From assembly GCA_027057985.1 (NCBI GenBank), contig JALUTJ010000060.1, forward strand, positions 1 to 6,353: 6,353 nucleotides of DNA, read 5' to 3'. The notes beneath the pieces were generated by a model that worked only from the letters and a program-made list of their open reading frames with translations, had not been told where the DNA came from and did no database searches. Shown here in pieces: positions 1 to 5,816 of this stretch. The position numbers and the translations under genes were made by a program. This DNA comes from Chromatiales bacterium. GTDB lineage: Bacteria > Pseudomonadota > Gammaproteobacteria > UBA6429 > Thiohalophilaceae. Position 1 is the first letter of the stretch. Every line of letters begins with the position of its first letter.

Positions 1-50
1 TATTTTTATTGTGATGTTTGAGGTTGAGAAAGAAATCCATATAATTAGGA

Positions 51-926
51 TTAATTAGTAAGCCAGCTCATACCAGCTTCACCATGCCAGTATCCATTGC
101 ACCAGCCGTCTTCTGGCATGGGTAATTCCGCTGTTGTTGCATCGTTATCGAGTGCAGTTCTAAAGGCCTGAATAATTGCCGCCATGTTTTTTGCCTGTGG
201 TGAAATACGTAATACATCTACACCAAGTTGTCGTAATTCATCTAATTCAGGCAGCAGGTTACAGGGAACACCTGACTGTAACTGTATGCCGTTAACCAGA
301 AACAGGTTCTGCTGATCCTGGGTGTACAGGGGCATGCCGTGTTCAAAATCTTCACAGCGAAATTCACATTGATCCCTGGCCAGATCAAAAGCACGTGCAG
401 TGAAGCAGCGCGCAGAAAAGGAAAGCGGAAGATGGCCCCAGGCAAAGACTTCGGTTTGCAGTGTAGCCGGTTTTTGCTGTTGCAGTTGTGCCAGCGTTTG
501 CCGTGACAGTTCGACCGGGAAAACCCAGCGTCGTGCTCCAGTTTCATGCAGCAGCGCCAGGGTTTCGGCATTGTACATATTGACGTGCGGGCCGACGATA
601 AAGTCACTACGGCCCTCGAGCAGGTGCAGGGCTGACATGTCATTGGCTTCCACTGCATAGGAAGCGTTGTGACATATTTTTTTCATCTGACTGAGCTCGG
701 AATCGGCAACGATCAGCGTCAGAGTGGAAAGGATCACTTCCTTACCGGCGTGGCTGAGTTTCTCTGCGATTTCCAGCCAGTCCTGCAATTTCAGTTGCCG
801 GCGTTTGGCGCAGACCACCTCGCCAAGGTAAACAATATCGACAGGGAGTTCTGCTATTTCAGCATAAAAGGAAAAAATTTTTTCCCTTGACCAGAAATAC
901 TGAACGGGACCAAGTGAAAGTTGCAT
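51..926 (-). CDS. ubiV: UbiV, O2-independent ubiquinone hydroxylation protein (U32 peptidase-like family)
   Basis: The 291-residue product matches UbiV (former YhbV) in length and layout. With UbiU it forms a cytoplasmic iron-sulfur heterodimer needed for the ring hydroxylations of ubiquinone synthesis when O2 is absent; it is not a real peptidase despite the U32 family name. The four cysteines expected to hold the 4Fe-4S cluster are visible at C39, C174, C187 and C191 (the last two as CEFRC); C39 falls at the same position I recall for E. coli UbiV. C85 is an extra cysteine. The N-terminal LGPVQYFW and central GPHVNMYN segments are typical of the family. The start is supported by a good ribosome binding site, AGAGGT, 6 nt before ATG. 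It is the last gene of a minus-strand operon, 14 nt after ubiU. The SCP2-domain partner UbiT is not in the window. The assignment is confident. Confidence 0.93.
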   Translation of the reverse strand: MQLSLGPVQYFWSREKIFSFYAEIAELPVDIVYLGEVVCAKRRQLKLQDWLEIAEKLSHAGKEVILSTLTLIVADSELSQMKKICHNASYAVEANDMSALHLLEGRSDFIVGPHVNMYNAETLALLHETGARRWVFPVELSRQTLAQLQQQKPATLQTEVFAWGHLPLSFSARCFTARAFDLARDQCEFRCEDFEHGMPLYTQDQQNLFLVNGIQLQSGVPCNLLPELDELRQLGVDVLRISPQAKNMAAIIQAFRTALDNDATTAELPMPEDGWCNGYWHGEAGMSWLTN

Positions 927-940
927 ACGGGTACCTCTGG

Positions 941-1957
941 TTATTGCCAGCTTCGGTGGTAGGCGCCGAGGGTGACAGTATTACCCTCGGCCACATGATC
1001 CAGCCCTTTTAACCACTGACTGTCAGGCTGGTACTGCTCCGGGCTGGCAATACAGTGATCCAGCGCGGCACGCATAATACGGGTGACCTGGGCGACATAG
1101 GCCGGACTGCGTTGCCGTCCTTCCACTTTGATCGCGGCCACACCCATCTGTAACAGTTGTGGCAGGATCGGCAAAATATTCAGGCTGGTCGGCTCTTCAA
1201 TGGCGTAGAAAGTATTTTCCCCAACCTGGAAACGCCCCTTGCACAGGGTGGGGTAACCGGCATTTTCATTTTTTGTATATTGATCGATCAGTACCCCGTT
1301 CAGTCGTGACTGCCGTCCGCTCGGGGTTTCCTGCCATTGCACGGCTTTGGCGGGGGAGCAGACGCCACAGGAATTCGGTGATTCGCCGGTAACGTAGGAA
1401 GACAATATACAGCGGCCTTCCACCATGACGCAGAGACTGCCAAAGCCAAAAACCTCGACTTCGACCGGGCTGTTTTCCACCACCTTCTCTACCTGGGCCA
1501 CGGAGAGAACCCGCGGCAGTACCACGCGCTGGATATTGAAGTGGTGTTTGAAAAAAGCAATGGCGTGCTGGTTGGTGGCCGAGCCCTGTACCGAAAGATG
1601 CAGGCGTAGTTCAGGGTATTGCCGCGTGGCATAACGCATCAGGCCGGGGTCGGCAAGAATAACGGCATCGACACCGATACTGGCGGCTGTATCGATAGCC
1701 CGAGTCCAGATGGGCCAGTCGGCAGGCTGGGGAAAGGTATTGAGTGCCAGCAGTACCTTTGCCTGCCGTTCATGGGCGTATTGCACTGCATCACGGGCTT
1801 CTTCATAACTGAAATTCAGGCCGGGAAAATTGCGGGCATTGGTGGCATCACGAAAACCGATATACACCGCATCGGCACCGTTGTCGATGGCGGCACGCAG
1901 GGCCGGCATACTGCCCGCCGGGCAAACCAGTTCGGGGTGGGGGTGTCTTTGCGTCAT
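941..1957 (-). CDS. ubiU: UbiU, O2-independent ubiquinone hydroxylation protein (U32 peptidase-like family)
   Basis: The product of 338 residues is UbiU (former YhbU), partner of UbiV in anaerobic ubiquinone synthesis. The family start ELVCPAGSMPALRAAIDNGA is at residues 9-28. The U32 signature around residues 171-188 contains FGFGSLC and EGRC. Cluster cysteines are C176, C183, C200 and C239; their spacing is identical to the four E. coli ligands (C169, C176, C193, C232 as I recall) with a constant +7 shift. C197 is an additional nearby cysteine. ENAGYPTLCKGRF and IKVEGRQRSPAYV are further family blocks. The frame stays open up to 2050, but I chose the ATG at 1957. It gives the usual N-terminus, and it overlaps the stop of the upstream radical SAM gene as TGATG, which implies translational coupling. 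A Shine-Dalgarno site is weak there, consistent with coupling. Confidence 0.94.
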   Translation of the reverse strand: MTQRHPHPELVCPAGSMPALRAAIDNGADAVYIGFRDATNARNFPGLNFSYEEARDAVQYAHERQAKVLLALNTFPQPADWPIWTRAIDTAASIGVDAVILADPGLMRYATRQYPELRLHLSVQGSATNQHAIAFFKHHFNIQRVVLPRVLSVAQVEKVVENSPVEVEVFGFGSLCVMVEGRCILSSYVTGESPNSCGVCSPAKAVQWQETPSGRQSRLNGVLIDQYTKNENAGYPTLCKGRFQVGENTFYAIEEPTSLNILPILPQLLQMGVAAIKVEGRQRSPAYVAQVTRIMRAALDHCIASPEQYQPDSQWLKGLDHVAEGNTVTLGAYHRSWQ

Positions 1958-2883
1958 CAGGCTGTGGCCCCGTAGCGATAGCCCTGAACATGGCCACGAT
2001 GTGCCAGTTCGGCAGTAATGGCATTGAGGACATTCCATTTTTGCGAACACCAGCGTGGTGCCAGCAGGATTTTTTTGTCCGCGGTACCGGTAAGGCGATG
2101 AAAAGTAATCTCGGCGGGAGTCAGCTCGATTAAATCGGCCACGGTGCGGGTATAGTCAGACATTGCCAGAGGCTGGTATTCACCACGGCGCCACTCATTG
2201 GCCAGTCGGGTACCCTTGACCACGTGCAGGGGATGCAGTTTTAGTCCTTCTACACCGTGTTCCAGCACCCGCAGCAGGCTAATGCGGGCATGATAACTGT
2301 TTTCACCGGGCAGGCCGATAATCAGGTGGGTACAGATCGGGATACCACGTGCCCGTGCAGCCCGCACGGCCTGGACATAGCTGGCAAAATCATGGCCGCG
2401 GTTGACCCGCTGCAGGGTATGATCGAAACTCGATTGCAGCCCCAGCTCCAGCCACACCTCGTGTCCCTGCTCGCGGTAATCGGCCAGTAGATCCAGTACC
2501 TCGGGTGGCACACAGTCCGGCCGGGTGCCAATGCACAGACCAATCACCCCTTCCTCGGCCAGTGCCCTGTCATACAGGCATCGCAGGGTCTGGATATCGG
2601 CATAGGTGCTGGTATAGGCCTGAAAATAGGCCAGGTATTTCTCGGCGCCGGTGCGTTTGCGCAATACCTTGCGTCCGGCATGAATCTGCTGATCCAGTGG
2701 TGCTGGCTTGCGGCCATTAGGACTAAAGGAAACATTATTACAGAAGCTGCAGCCGCCACGGCCAATACTGCCATCACGATTGGGACAGGTAAAATTGGCA
2801 TCGATGGCAATTTTATGTACCCGCTGCTGGTGCTTGTCCAGCAGGAACTGGCCAAAGGTATTTACATAATTCGATAAAACCAT
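1957..2883 (-). CDS. yhcC: YhcC/TIGR01212-family radical SAM protein
   Basis: This is a 308-residue radical SAM enzyme of the YhcC (TIGR01212) family, near the length of E. coli YhcC. The cluster-binding motif is the family form CX11CX2C, with C33, C45 and C48 inside FTCPNRDGSIGRGGCSFC. Barrel motifs follow in order: YLAYFQAYTST (83-93), GTRPDCVP (119-126), WLELGLQ (144-150), NRGHD (161-165), HLIIGLPGE (186-194) and KLHPLHVVKGT (215-225). The exact reaction of the E. coli protein is not established as far as I know. A Gram-positive relative (YtqA, named MnmL) acts on the wobble-uridine modification of tRNA, so tRNA modification is one possibility. It is the first gene of the operon with ubiU and ubiV, directly behind a predicted FNR-type promoter. 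The start ATG at 2883 has only a weak binding site (GAAAG close to the ATG) but gives the normal N-terminus. Family is confident; function is open. Confidence 0.9.
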   Translation of the reverse strand: MVLSNYVNTFGQFLLDKHQQRVHKIAIDANFTCPNRDGSIGRGGCSFCNNVSFSPNGRKPAPLDQQIHAGRKVLRKRTGAEKYLAYFQAYTSTYADIQTLRCLYDRALAEEGVIGLCIGTRPDCVPPEVLDLLADYREQGHEVWLELGLQSSFDHTLQRVNRGHDFASYVQAVRAARARGIPICTHLIIGLPGENSYHARISLLRVLEHGVEGLKLHPLHVVKGTRLANEWRRGEYQPLAMSDYTRTVADLIELTPAEITFHRLTGTADKKILLAPRWCSQKWNVLNAITAELAHRGHVQGYRYGATA

Positions 2884-2915
2884 GCTTTCACTGCACTCAT
2901 ATTTCCATTTTTAGT

Positions 2916-2932
2916 CTGAACCCGGGGTTCAG
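2916..2932. repeat. Perfect 8-bp palindrome at the predicted operon 5' end
   Basis: CTGAACCC and GGGTTCAG flank a single central base, so the 17 bp form a perfect inverted repeat. In RNA it can fold as a 7-bp stem with a CGG or CCG triloop. It starts 2-3 nt downstream of the predicted minus-strand start site near 2934/2935, 33 nt before the yhcC start codon. No T-run follows on either strand, so it is not a normal terminator. It could protect the mRNA 5' end or serve as an operator. Confidence 0.6.
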
Positions 2933-2941
2933 GGAGTGCAT

Positions 2942-2947
2942 ATTATG
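2942..2947 (-). promoter_or_regulatory. -10 hexamer of the yhcC-ubiU-ubiV promoter
   Basis: Read on the minus strand this is CATAAT, five of six matches to TATAAT. It implies transcription starting near 2934-2935. The hexamer 17 nt upstream (2965-2970, AATAAA) barely resembles a -35, as expected for a promoter that depends on an activator. The FNR-type box centre lies about 40.5-41.5 nt upstream of that start. This is a pattern match, not a measured start. Confidence 0.55.
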
Positions 2948-2968
2948 GGTGAATCGAAAAGGGGTTTA

Positions 2969-2982
2969 TTGATCTCAGTCAA
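2969..2982. promoter_or_regulatory. FNR/Anr-type box (TTGAT-N4-GTCAA)
   Basis: TTGATCTCAGTCAA matches the FNR/Anr consensus TTGAT-N4-ATCAA at nine of ten defined positions. FNR-family proteins activate genes when oxygen is low. Here the site is centred at 2975.5, about -41 relative to the start implied by the CATAAT hexamer, which is the classic class II activator position. E. coli ubiUV is known to be FNR-controlled, so site, spacing and target agree. The same box could bind a Dnr- or FixK-like relative. Confidence 0.75.
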
Positions 2983-2983
2983 G

Positions 2984-3009
2984 TTTCCCGTCATTAGCAA
3001 AACGGGAGA
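2984..3009 (-). terminator. Stem-loop after yqeY, possible weak terminator
   Basis: TTTCCCGT (2984-2991) pairs with ACGGGAGA (3002-3009) as an 8-bp stem including one T-G wobble, around a 10-nt loop. It lies 11 nt after the yqeY stop codon and just before the FNR-type box. On the minus strand the stem is followed by AACTTGACT, not a T-run, so classic intrinsic termination is not supported. It may only be a 3' end stabiliser, or rpsU-yqeY transcription may read into the yhcC operon. Confidence 0.3.
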
Positions 3010-3019
3010 GGGAGGGGGG

Positions 3020-3475
3020 TTAACCGGCAAGTTTTGCCTTGATTTTGCCACTGACCGCGCCCATGTCGGCCTTGCCAGCCAGTTTTGGCTTGAGCATGCC
3101 CATGACCTTGCCCATGTCTTTCATGGTACTGGCACAGGTGGCACTAATGGCTTCTTCGATAAGGGCATCGACTTCGGCATCGGAAAGCTGTTCCGGCATG
3201 TATTCCTTGAGAATAGTGACTTCCTTGCGCTCGGCTTCTGCAAGTTCATCCCGACCGGCTTTTTCGTATTGTTCGATGCTGTCCTTGCGTTGCTTGAGCA
3301 TTTTCTCCAGCACGGCAATGATCTGATCATCGTTCAGTTCGATACGCTCATCGACTTCTTTTTGCTTGATTGCGGCGGTCAGCAGGCGCAAAGTGGCAAG
3401 ACGTTCTTTATCCTTGCTACGCATGGCAGCCTTGACGTCGTCATTGATGCGGGTTTTGAGAGCGGAATCGGTCAT
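3020..3475 (-). CDS. yqeY: GatB/YqeY domain-containing protein
   Basis: The 151-residue product is a stand-alone YqeY protein, at the usual length of about 150. YqeY resembles the C-terminal tail domain of GatB, the tRNA-dependent amidotransferase subunit, but its own role is unproven; a link with tRNA is an inference from that homology. Visible family features are the N-terminal helical part with LRLLTAAIKQKEVD (29-42), KQRKDSIEQYEKAGRDELA (61-79), the hinge LKEYMPEQLS (89-98), and the C-terminal KDMGKVMGMLKPKLAGKADM block (119-138), which is the GatB-tail-like part. There is no signal peptide or membrane segment. It lies 49 nt downstream of rpsU on the same strand, a pairing common in gammaproteobacteria, and is probably cotranscribed with it. 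A clear Shine-Dalgarno is missing in front of the ATG. Confidence 0.92.
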   Translation of the reverse strand: MTDSALKTRINDDVKAAMRSKDKERLATLRLLTAAIKQKEVDERIELNDDQIIAVLEKMLKQRKDSIEQYEKAGRDELAEAERKEVTILKEYMPEQLSDAEVDALIEEAISATCASTMKDMGKVMGMLKPKLAGKADMGAVSGKIKAKLAG

Positions 3476-3524
3476 AAAGGCGAGAAGTCACCGCCTCTGG
3501 GCGAGACGGCAGGAATATCCGGAC

Positions 3525-3740
3525 TTAGTATAAACGCTTCAGACGATTACGATCGCGGGAAACTTTCTTCTGATGACGTTTAATCGCAGCGGCTTTGTTA
3601 CGTTTGCGAACAGCGGTCGGCTTTTCGTAGAATTCGCGACGGCGAACTTCTGACAGAACACCGGCTTTTTCACAGGAACGCTTGAAGCGACGCAGAGCGA
3701 CATCAAATGGTTCGTTTTCTTTTACGCGCACAGCAGGCAT
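3525..3740 (-). CDS. rpsU: 30S ribosomal protein S21
   Basis: The 71-residue protein is ribosomal protein S21, a small basic component of the 30S platform that helps initiation. Its length equals E. coli S21, and the core [20 protein letters not shown] (residues 8-27) followed by [12 protein letters not shown] is essentially the gammaproteobacterial sequence. The C-terminus is rich in Lys and Arg and ends LKRLY. The frame is open upstream to 3830, but the ATG at 3740 gives the standard [10 protein letters not shown] start and has AGAGGT upstream, 9 nt from the ATG. It is transcribed away from tsaD and followed by yqeY. In many relatives dnaG and rpoD come next (macromolecular synthesis operon); here they do not. 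Confidence 0.97.
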   Translation of the reverse strand: MPAVRVKENEPFDVALRRFKRSCEKAGVLSEVRRREFYEKPTAVRKRNKAAAIKRHQKKVSRDRNRLKRLY

Positions 3741-3766
3741 GTAATCATTACCTCTAAAATAGGTTG

Positions 3767-3795
3767 TTGCAATTGAGAAAGCGCGCAAGTTTAAT
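3767..3795 (+). promoter_or_regulatory. Candidate tsaD promoter
   Basis: TTGCAA (3767-3772) and TTTAAT (3790-3795) are 17 nt apart and match the sigma-70 hexamers at 4/6 and 5/6 positions. The start would be near 3802, giving a leader of about 50 nt. Its -10 overlaps the -10 of the divergent rpsU candidate (3788-3793) by four bases, so the two promoters could not be occupied by polymerase together. Confidence 0.5.
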
Positions 3796-3816
3796 ACCTG
3801 TCCGGTAAAAATGCAA
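3788..3816 (-). promoter_or_regulatory. Candidate rpsU promoter with GC-rich discriminator
   Basis: On the minus strand TTGCAT (3816-3811) and TAAACT (3793-3788) are separated by 17 nt, giving a start near 3781 and a leader of about 40 nt. The hexamers match consensus only moderately (3/6 and 4/6). The bases between the -10 and the start, TGCGCGC, are very GC-rich. Such discriminators are typical of stable-RNA and ribosomal-protein promoters repressed by ppGpp/DksA, so stringent control is a plausible inference. Confidence 0.42.
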
Positions 3817-3851
3817 AGATCCACGCACAAAAGAGTGAAATAATAGCGAAT

Positions 3852-4865
3852 ATGTTGGTACTGGGAATAGAAACCTCCTGCGATGAGACAGGAATCGCCC
3901 TTTTTGACTCGGAAAAAGGGCTTTTAGGCGATGCGCTCTACAGTCAGGTGGCGCTGCACGCTGAATACGGCGGGGTTGTGCCCGAGCTGGCCTCGCGGGA
4001 TCATATTCGCAAAACCCTGCCCCTGATCGAGCAGGTTTTTGCCGAGAGCGGGATAAAGGCAGAACAGCTCGATGGTGTGGCCTATACCGCGGGCCCGGGC
4101 CTGGCCGGGGCGCTTCTCGTCGGTGCCGGCATTGCCCGTAGCCTGGCCTATGGCTGGAAAATCCCGGCCGTGGCGGTGCACCACATGGAAGGGCACCTGC
4201 TGGCACCGATGCTGGAAAAAGAACCACCCGCGTTTCCCTTTGTGGCACTGCTGGTTTCCGGGGGGCATACCATGCTGGTGAATGTCGAAGGGATTGGTCG
4301 CTATCAGGTGCTGGGTGACACCCTGGATGATGCCGCCGGTGAAGCCTTCGACAAGACGGCAAAGATGCTGGGGCTAAGCTATCCCGGTGGCCCGGCGGTG
4401 GCAGCACTGGCAGAAAAAGGTGAGCCGGATAAATACCGTTTTCCGCGGCCAATGACCGACCGGCCGGGGCTGGATTTCAGTTTCAGTGGCCTCAAGACCT
4501 TTACCCTGAATACCTGGCAGGACTCGACTCAGTCCGAACAGGATCGGGCCGATATCGCGCTGGCGTTTGAAACTGCGGTGGTGGAAACACTGGCAATCAA
4601 ATGCCGGCGGGCATTACAGCAAGCCGGAACTCGCAGCCTGGTCATTGCCGGGGGGGTGAGCGCGAATACCCACTTACGACAAAAACTCGAAGAAATGGTC
4701 AAAAAAGAAAAAGCCCGTGTCTACTACCCGAGGCTGGAATTCTGTACCGACAACGGTGCCATGATCGCTTTTGCCGGTTGCCAGCGATTACTGGCCGGAG
4801 AGCATGAAAATCTGGCCTTTACCGCGCGTCCGCGCTGGGACCTGGAATCACTGCCAGCGATTTAA
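3852..4865 (+). CDS. tsaD: TsaD, tRNA N6-adenosine threonylcarbamoyltransferase
   Basis: The 337-residue protein is TsaD (Gcp/YgjD), the same length as the E. coli enzyme. It transfers the threonylcarbamoyl group from threonylcarbamoyl-AMP to A37 of tRNAs that read ANN codons, working in the cytoplasm with TsaB and TsaE. It is an ASKHA-fold protein: [13 protein letters not shown] (5-17) is the phosphate-1 region, and the metal ligands are visible as H111 and H115 in HHMEGH and D300 in CTDNGAM. VSGGHT (135-140), [14 protein letters not shown] (155-168), FSFSGLKT (209-216) and IAGGVSAN (265-272) are the other family blocks. All expected residues are present. It diverges from rpsU across 111 bp, a long-conserved arrangement in gammaproteobacteria, and converges on plsY. 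The Shine-Dalgarno is weak (AAGAG some 15 nt upstream). Confidence 0.97.
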   Translation: MLVLGIETSCDETGIALFDSEKGLLGDALYSQVALHAEYGGVVPELASRDHIRKTLPLIEQVFAESGIKAEQLDGVAYTAGPGLAGALLVGAGIARSLAYGWKIPAVAVHHMEGHLLAPMLEKEPPAFPFVALLVSGGHTMLVNVEGIGRYQVLGDTLDDAAGEAFDKTAKMLGLSYPGGPAVAALAEKGEPDKYRFPRPMTDRPGLDFSFSGLKTFTLNTWQDSTQSEQDRADIALAFETAVVETLAIKCRRALQQAGTRSLVIAGGVSANTHLRQKLEEMVKKEKARVYYPRLEFCTDNGAMIAFAGCQRLLAGEHENLAFTARPRWDLESLPAI

Positions 4866-4886
4866 AAAATACCGCGATATACGGTA
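4864..4886 (-). terminator. Probable weak intrinsic terminator of plsY
   Basis: On the minus strand TACCG and CGGTA form a 5-bp stem with a 7-nt loop, immediately followed by six T residues (the complement of the A-run at 4864-4869). It lies 17 nt after the plsY stop codon and reaches into the tsaD stop codon. The stem is short, so efficiency may be low. There is no matching T-run on the plus strand, so tsaD has no equally clear terminator here. Confidence 0.45.
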
Positions 4887-4903
4887 AGGGCATTATTGAT
4901 GTC

Positions 4904-5521
4904 TTATTTATCAGACACATCGGTGCCAATGGTGTCTTCGGTGCCTTTGAGCAGGTTCTGGATATTGGAGCGATGTCGCCAGAATAAAATCACGGTCATG
5001 GCCGCAGTGAGGATAACGGTAGCCGGGGCATTGAACCAGAGCCAGACATATACCGGTGCCAGTGCCGTGGCCACCAGTGCTGAGAGCGATGAAATTTTGA
5101 CAATCTTTGCCATAAACAGCCATGTCCCGGCCGTCGCCACACCCACCAGCCAGTTGAAGCCCAGCATGACACCGAGCATGGTGGCGACCCCTTTGCCGCC
5201 CCTGAACTGGAAAAAGACAGGGTAGAGGTGACCAAGAAAAGCTGCAAAACCGGTCAGGGCAATCGTGGTCATACCCAGCTGCAGGAAGTGGGCGATAAGT
5301 ACCGGGATCAGCCCCTTGAGCATATCACCGGCCAGGGTAATAGCGGCGGCCTTTTTCCCGCCAAAGCGCAGCACATTGGTTGCGCCCGGATTTCCGGAGC
5401 CTTCACCTCGCGGATCAGGCAAGTCCATGATTTTACAGACAATAATGGCAGAGGAAAGTGAGCCCACCAGGTAGGCGGCAACAATAACAATATAATCGAG
5501 ACTAGCGAATTGAATATCCAT
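4904..5521 (-). CDS. plsY: PlsY, acyl-phosphate:glycerol-3-phosphate acyltransferase
   Basis: The 205-residue integral membrane protein is PlsY (YgiH), which moves an acyl chain from acyl-phosphate to sn-glycerol-3-phosphate, the first acylation of phospholipid synthesis. It is very hydrophobic, with several membrane segments. The family motifs are visible: GSGNPGATN (41-49), KKAAAITLAGDMLKG (56-70), the GHLYPVFFQFRGGKGVAT loop (97-114), and the C-terminal HRSNIQNLLKGTE (183-195). The frame is open to 5665, but I chose the ATG at 5521. It gives the standard length and N-terminus and lies downstream of a good candidate promoter, whereas the 48 extra residues would start upstream of it. No clear Shine-Dalgarno precedes this ATG; an in-frame TTG lies five codons upstream as an alternative. 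It converges on tsaD. Confidence 0.95.
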   Translation of the reverse strand: MDIQFASLDYIVIVAAYLVGSLSSAIIVCKIMDLPDPRGEGSGNPGATNVLRFGGKKAAAITLAGDMLKGLIPVLIAHFLQLGMTTIALTGFAAFLGHLYPVFFQFRGGKGVATMLGVMLGFNWLVGVATAGTWLFMAKIVKISSLSALVATALAPVYVWLWFNAPATVILTAAMTVILFWRHRSNIQNLLKGTEDTIGTDVSDK

Positions 5522-5576
5522 AGCCGAAAGGTACAAGATTTGCCGGGGAGGTGACAATAGAAAAATTGAAAAGGCA

Positions 5577-5601
5577 GTGATTAAATTGCTGTTCCAAATA
5601 C
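5577..5601 (-). repeat. Left arm of imperfect inverted repeat
   Basis: This 25-nt arm pairs with 5791-5816: 22 positions match, with one substitution, one mismatched dinucleotide region and one extra base in the right arm. Its inner 12 bases are an exact inverted copy (GTATTTGGAACA on the minus strand). The arm contains the -10 and most of the spacer of the plsY promoter. Confidence 0.8.
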
Positions 5602-5608
5602 ATGTAAA
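5580..5608 (-). promoter_or_regulatory. Candidate sigma-70 promoter of plsY
   Basis: On the minus strand TTTACA (5608-5603) and TTTAAT (5585-5580) are separated by 17 nt, each matching consensus at five of six positions. Transcription would start near 5573, giving a leader of about 52 nt before the ATG at 5521. This supports the short plsY start. The spacer carries the GTATTTGGAACA sequence that recurs, inverted, on the folB side. Confidence 0.6.
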
Positions 5609-5664
5609 GTTTAAAGATTTAAAAATCAAAATTATAGTTGCTGTAAATAGAGGTAATTCAGCCA

Positions 5665-5745
5665 TTGCCGATCAAGACACGCCGTAAATACATCCCTGTA
5701 GGCTCGGGGGCCGCTCTCCCTGCGGCCCAGGGTCTTGATCGACAA
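5665..5745. repeat. 81-bp branched palindrome, likely dispersed intergenic repeat
   Basis: The outer stem is CGATCAAGAC (5669-5678) with GTCTTGATCG (5732-5741), extended after one mismatch by TTG (5665-5667) with CAA (5743-5745). Inside lie two hairpins: TACA/TGTA (5689-5692 with 5697-5700) and a perfect 7-bp GGGCCGC/GCGGCCC (5708-5714 with 5722-5728, loop 7 nt). Both hairpins contain the same TCCCTG across or beside the loop (5693-5698 and 5717-5722). From memory, the segment ACGCCGTAAATACATCC..GTAGGCTC resembles intergenic repeats seen in many copies in gammaproteobacterial genomes; only one copy is in this window. It contains no gene and no T-run at its ends. Confidence 0.75.
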
Positions 5746-5790
5746 CGGCTTTCTACCTCCCAAACCCTTTTATTAGCCCTCAGTGAACCG

Positions 5791-5816
5791 GTATTTGGAA
5801 CACTTAATTTAACCAC
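5791..5816 (+). repeat. Right arm of imperfect inverted repeat
   Basis: The 26-nt arm is the inverted partner of 5577-5601 and starts with GTATTTGGAACA on the plus strand, pointing toward folB. It carries TTTAAC (5808-5813) where the left arm has the plsY -10 TTTAAT. No good -35 lies 17-18 nt before it (GAACCG or TGAACC). Confidence 0.8.

Noticed and set aside
34..52. Possible ubiV terminator (AATCC/GGATT stem)
   Set aside because: The stem has only five A/T-rich pairs with a 9-nt loop, overlaps the stop codon and is followed by TTCTTTCTC, which is too weak to call.
1958..2050. N-terminal extension of ubiU by 31 residues
   Set aside because: It overlaps the coding end of yhcC, has no family similarity, and the ATG at 1957 gives the standard UbiU start and a coupled TGATG junction.
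3492..3503. CGCC/GGCG hairpin between rpsU and yqeY
   Set aside because: A 4-bp stem without a T-run is expected by chance; the two genes are probably cotranscribed.
2936..3583. 215-codon plus-strand open frame antisense to yqeY
   Set aside because: It covers yqeY, the FNR-type box and part of rpsU on the opposite strand, and its translation resembles no family I know; it is a shadow of yqeY.
3754..4452. 232-codon minus-strand frame antisense to tsaD
   Set aside because: It is proline- and arginine-rich low-quality sequence opposite a fully conserved TsaD, so it is a shadow frame.
5522..5665. Upstream extension of plsY by 48 residues
   Set aside because: It starts before the best plsY promoter, exceeds the normal family length, and overlaps the inverted-repeat arm.
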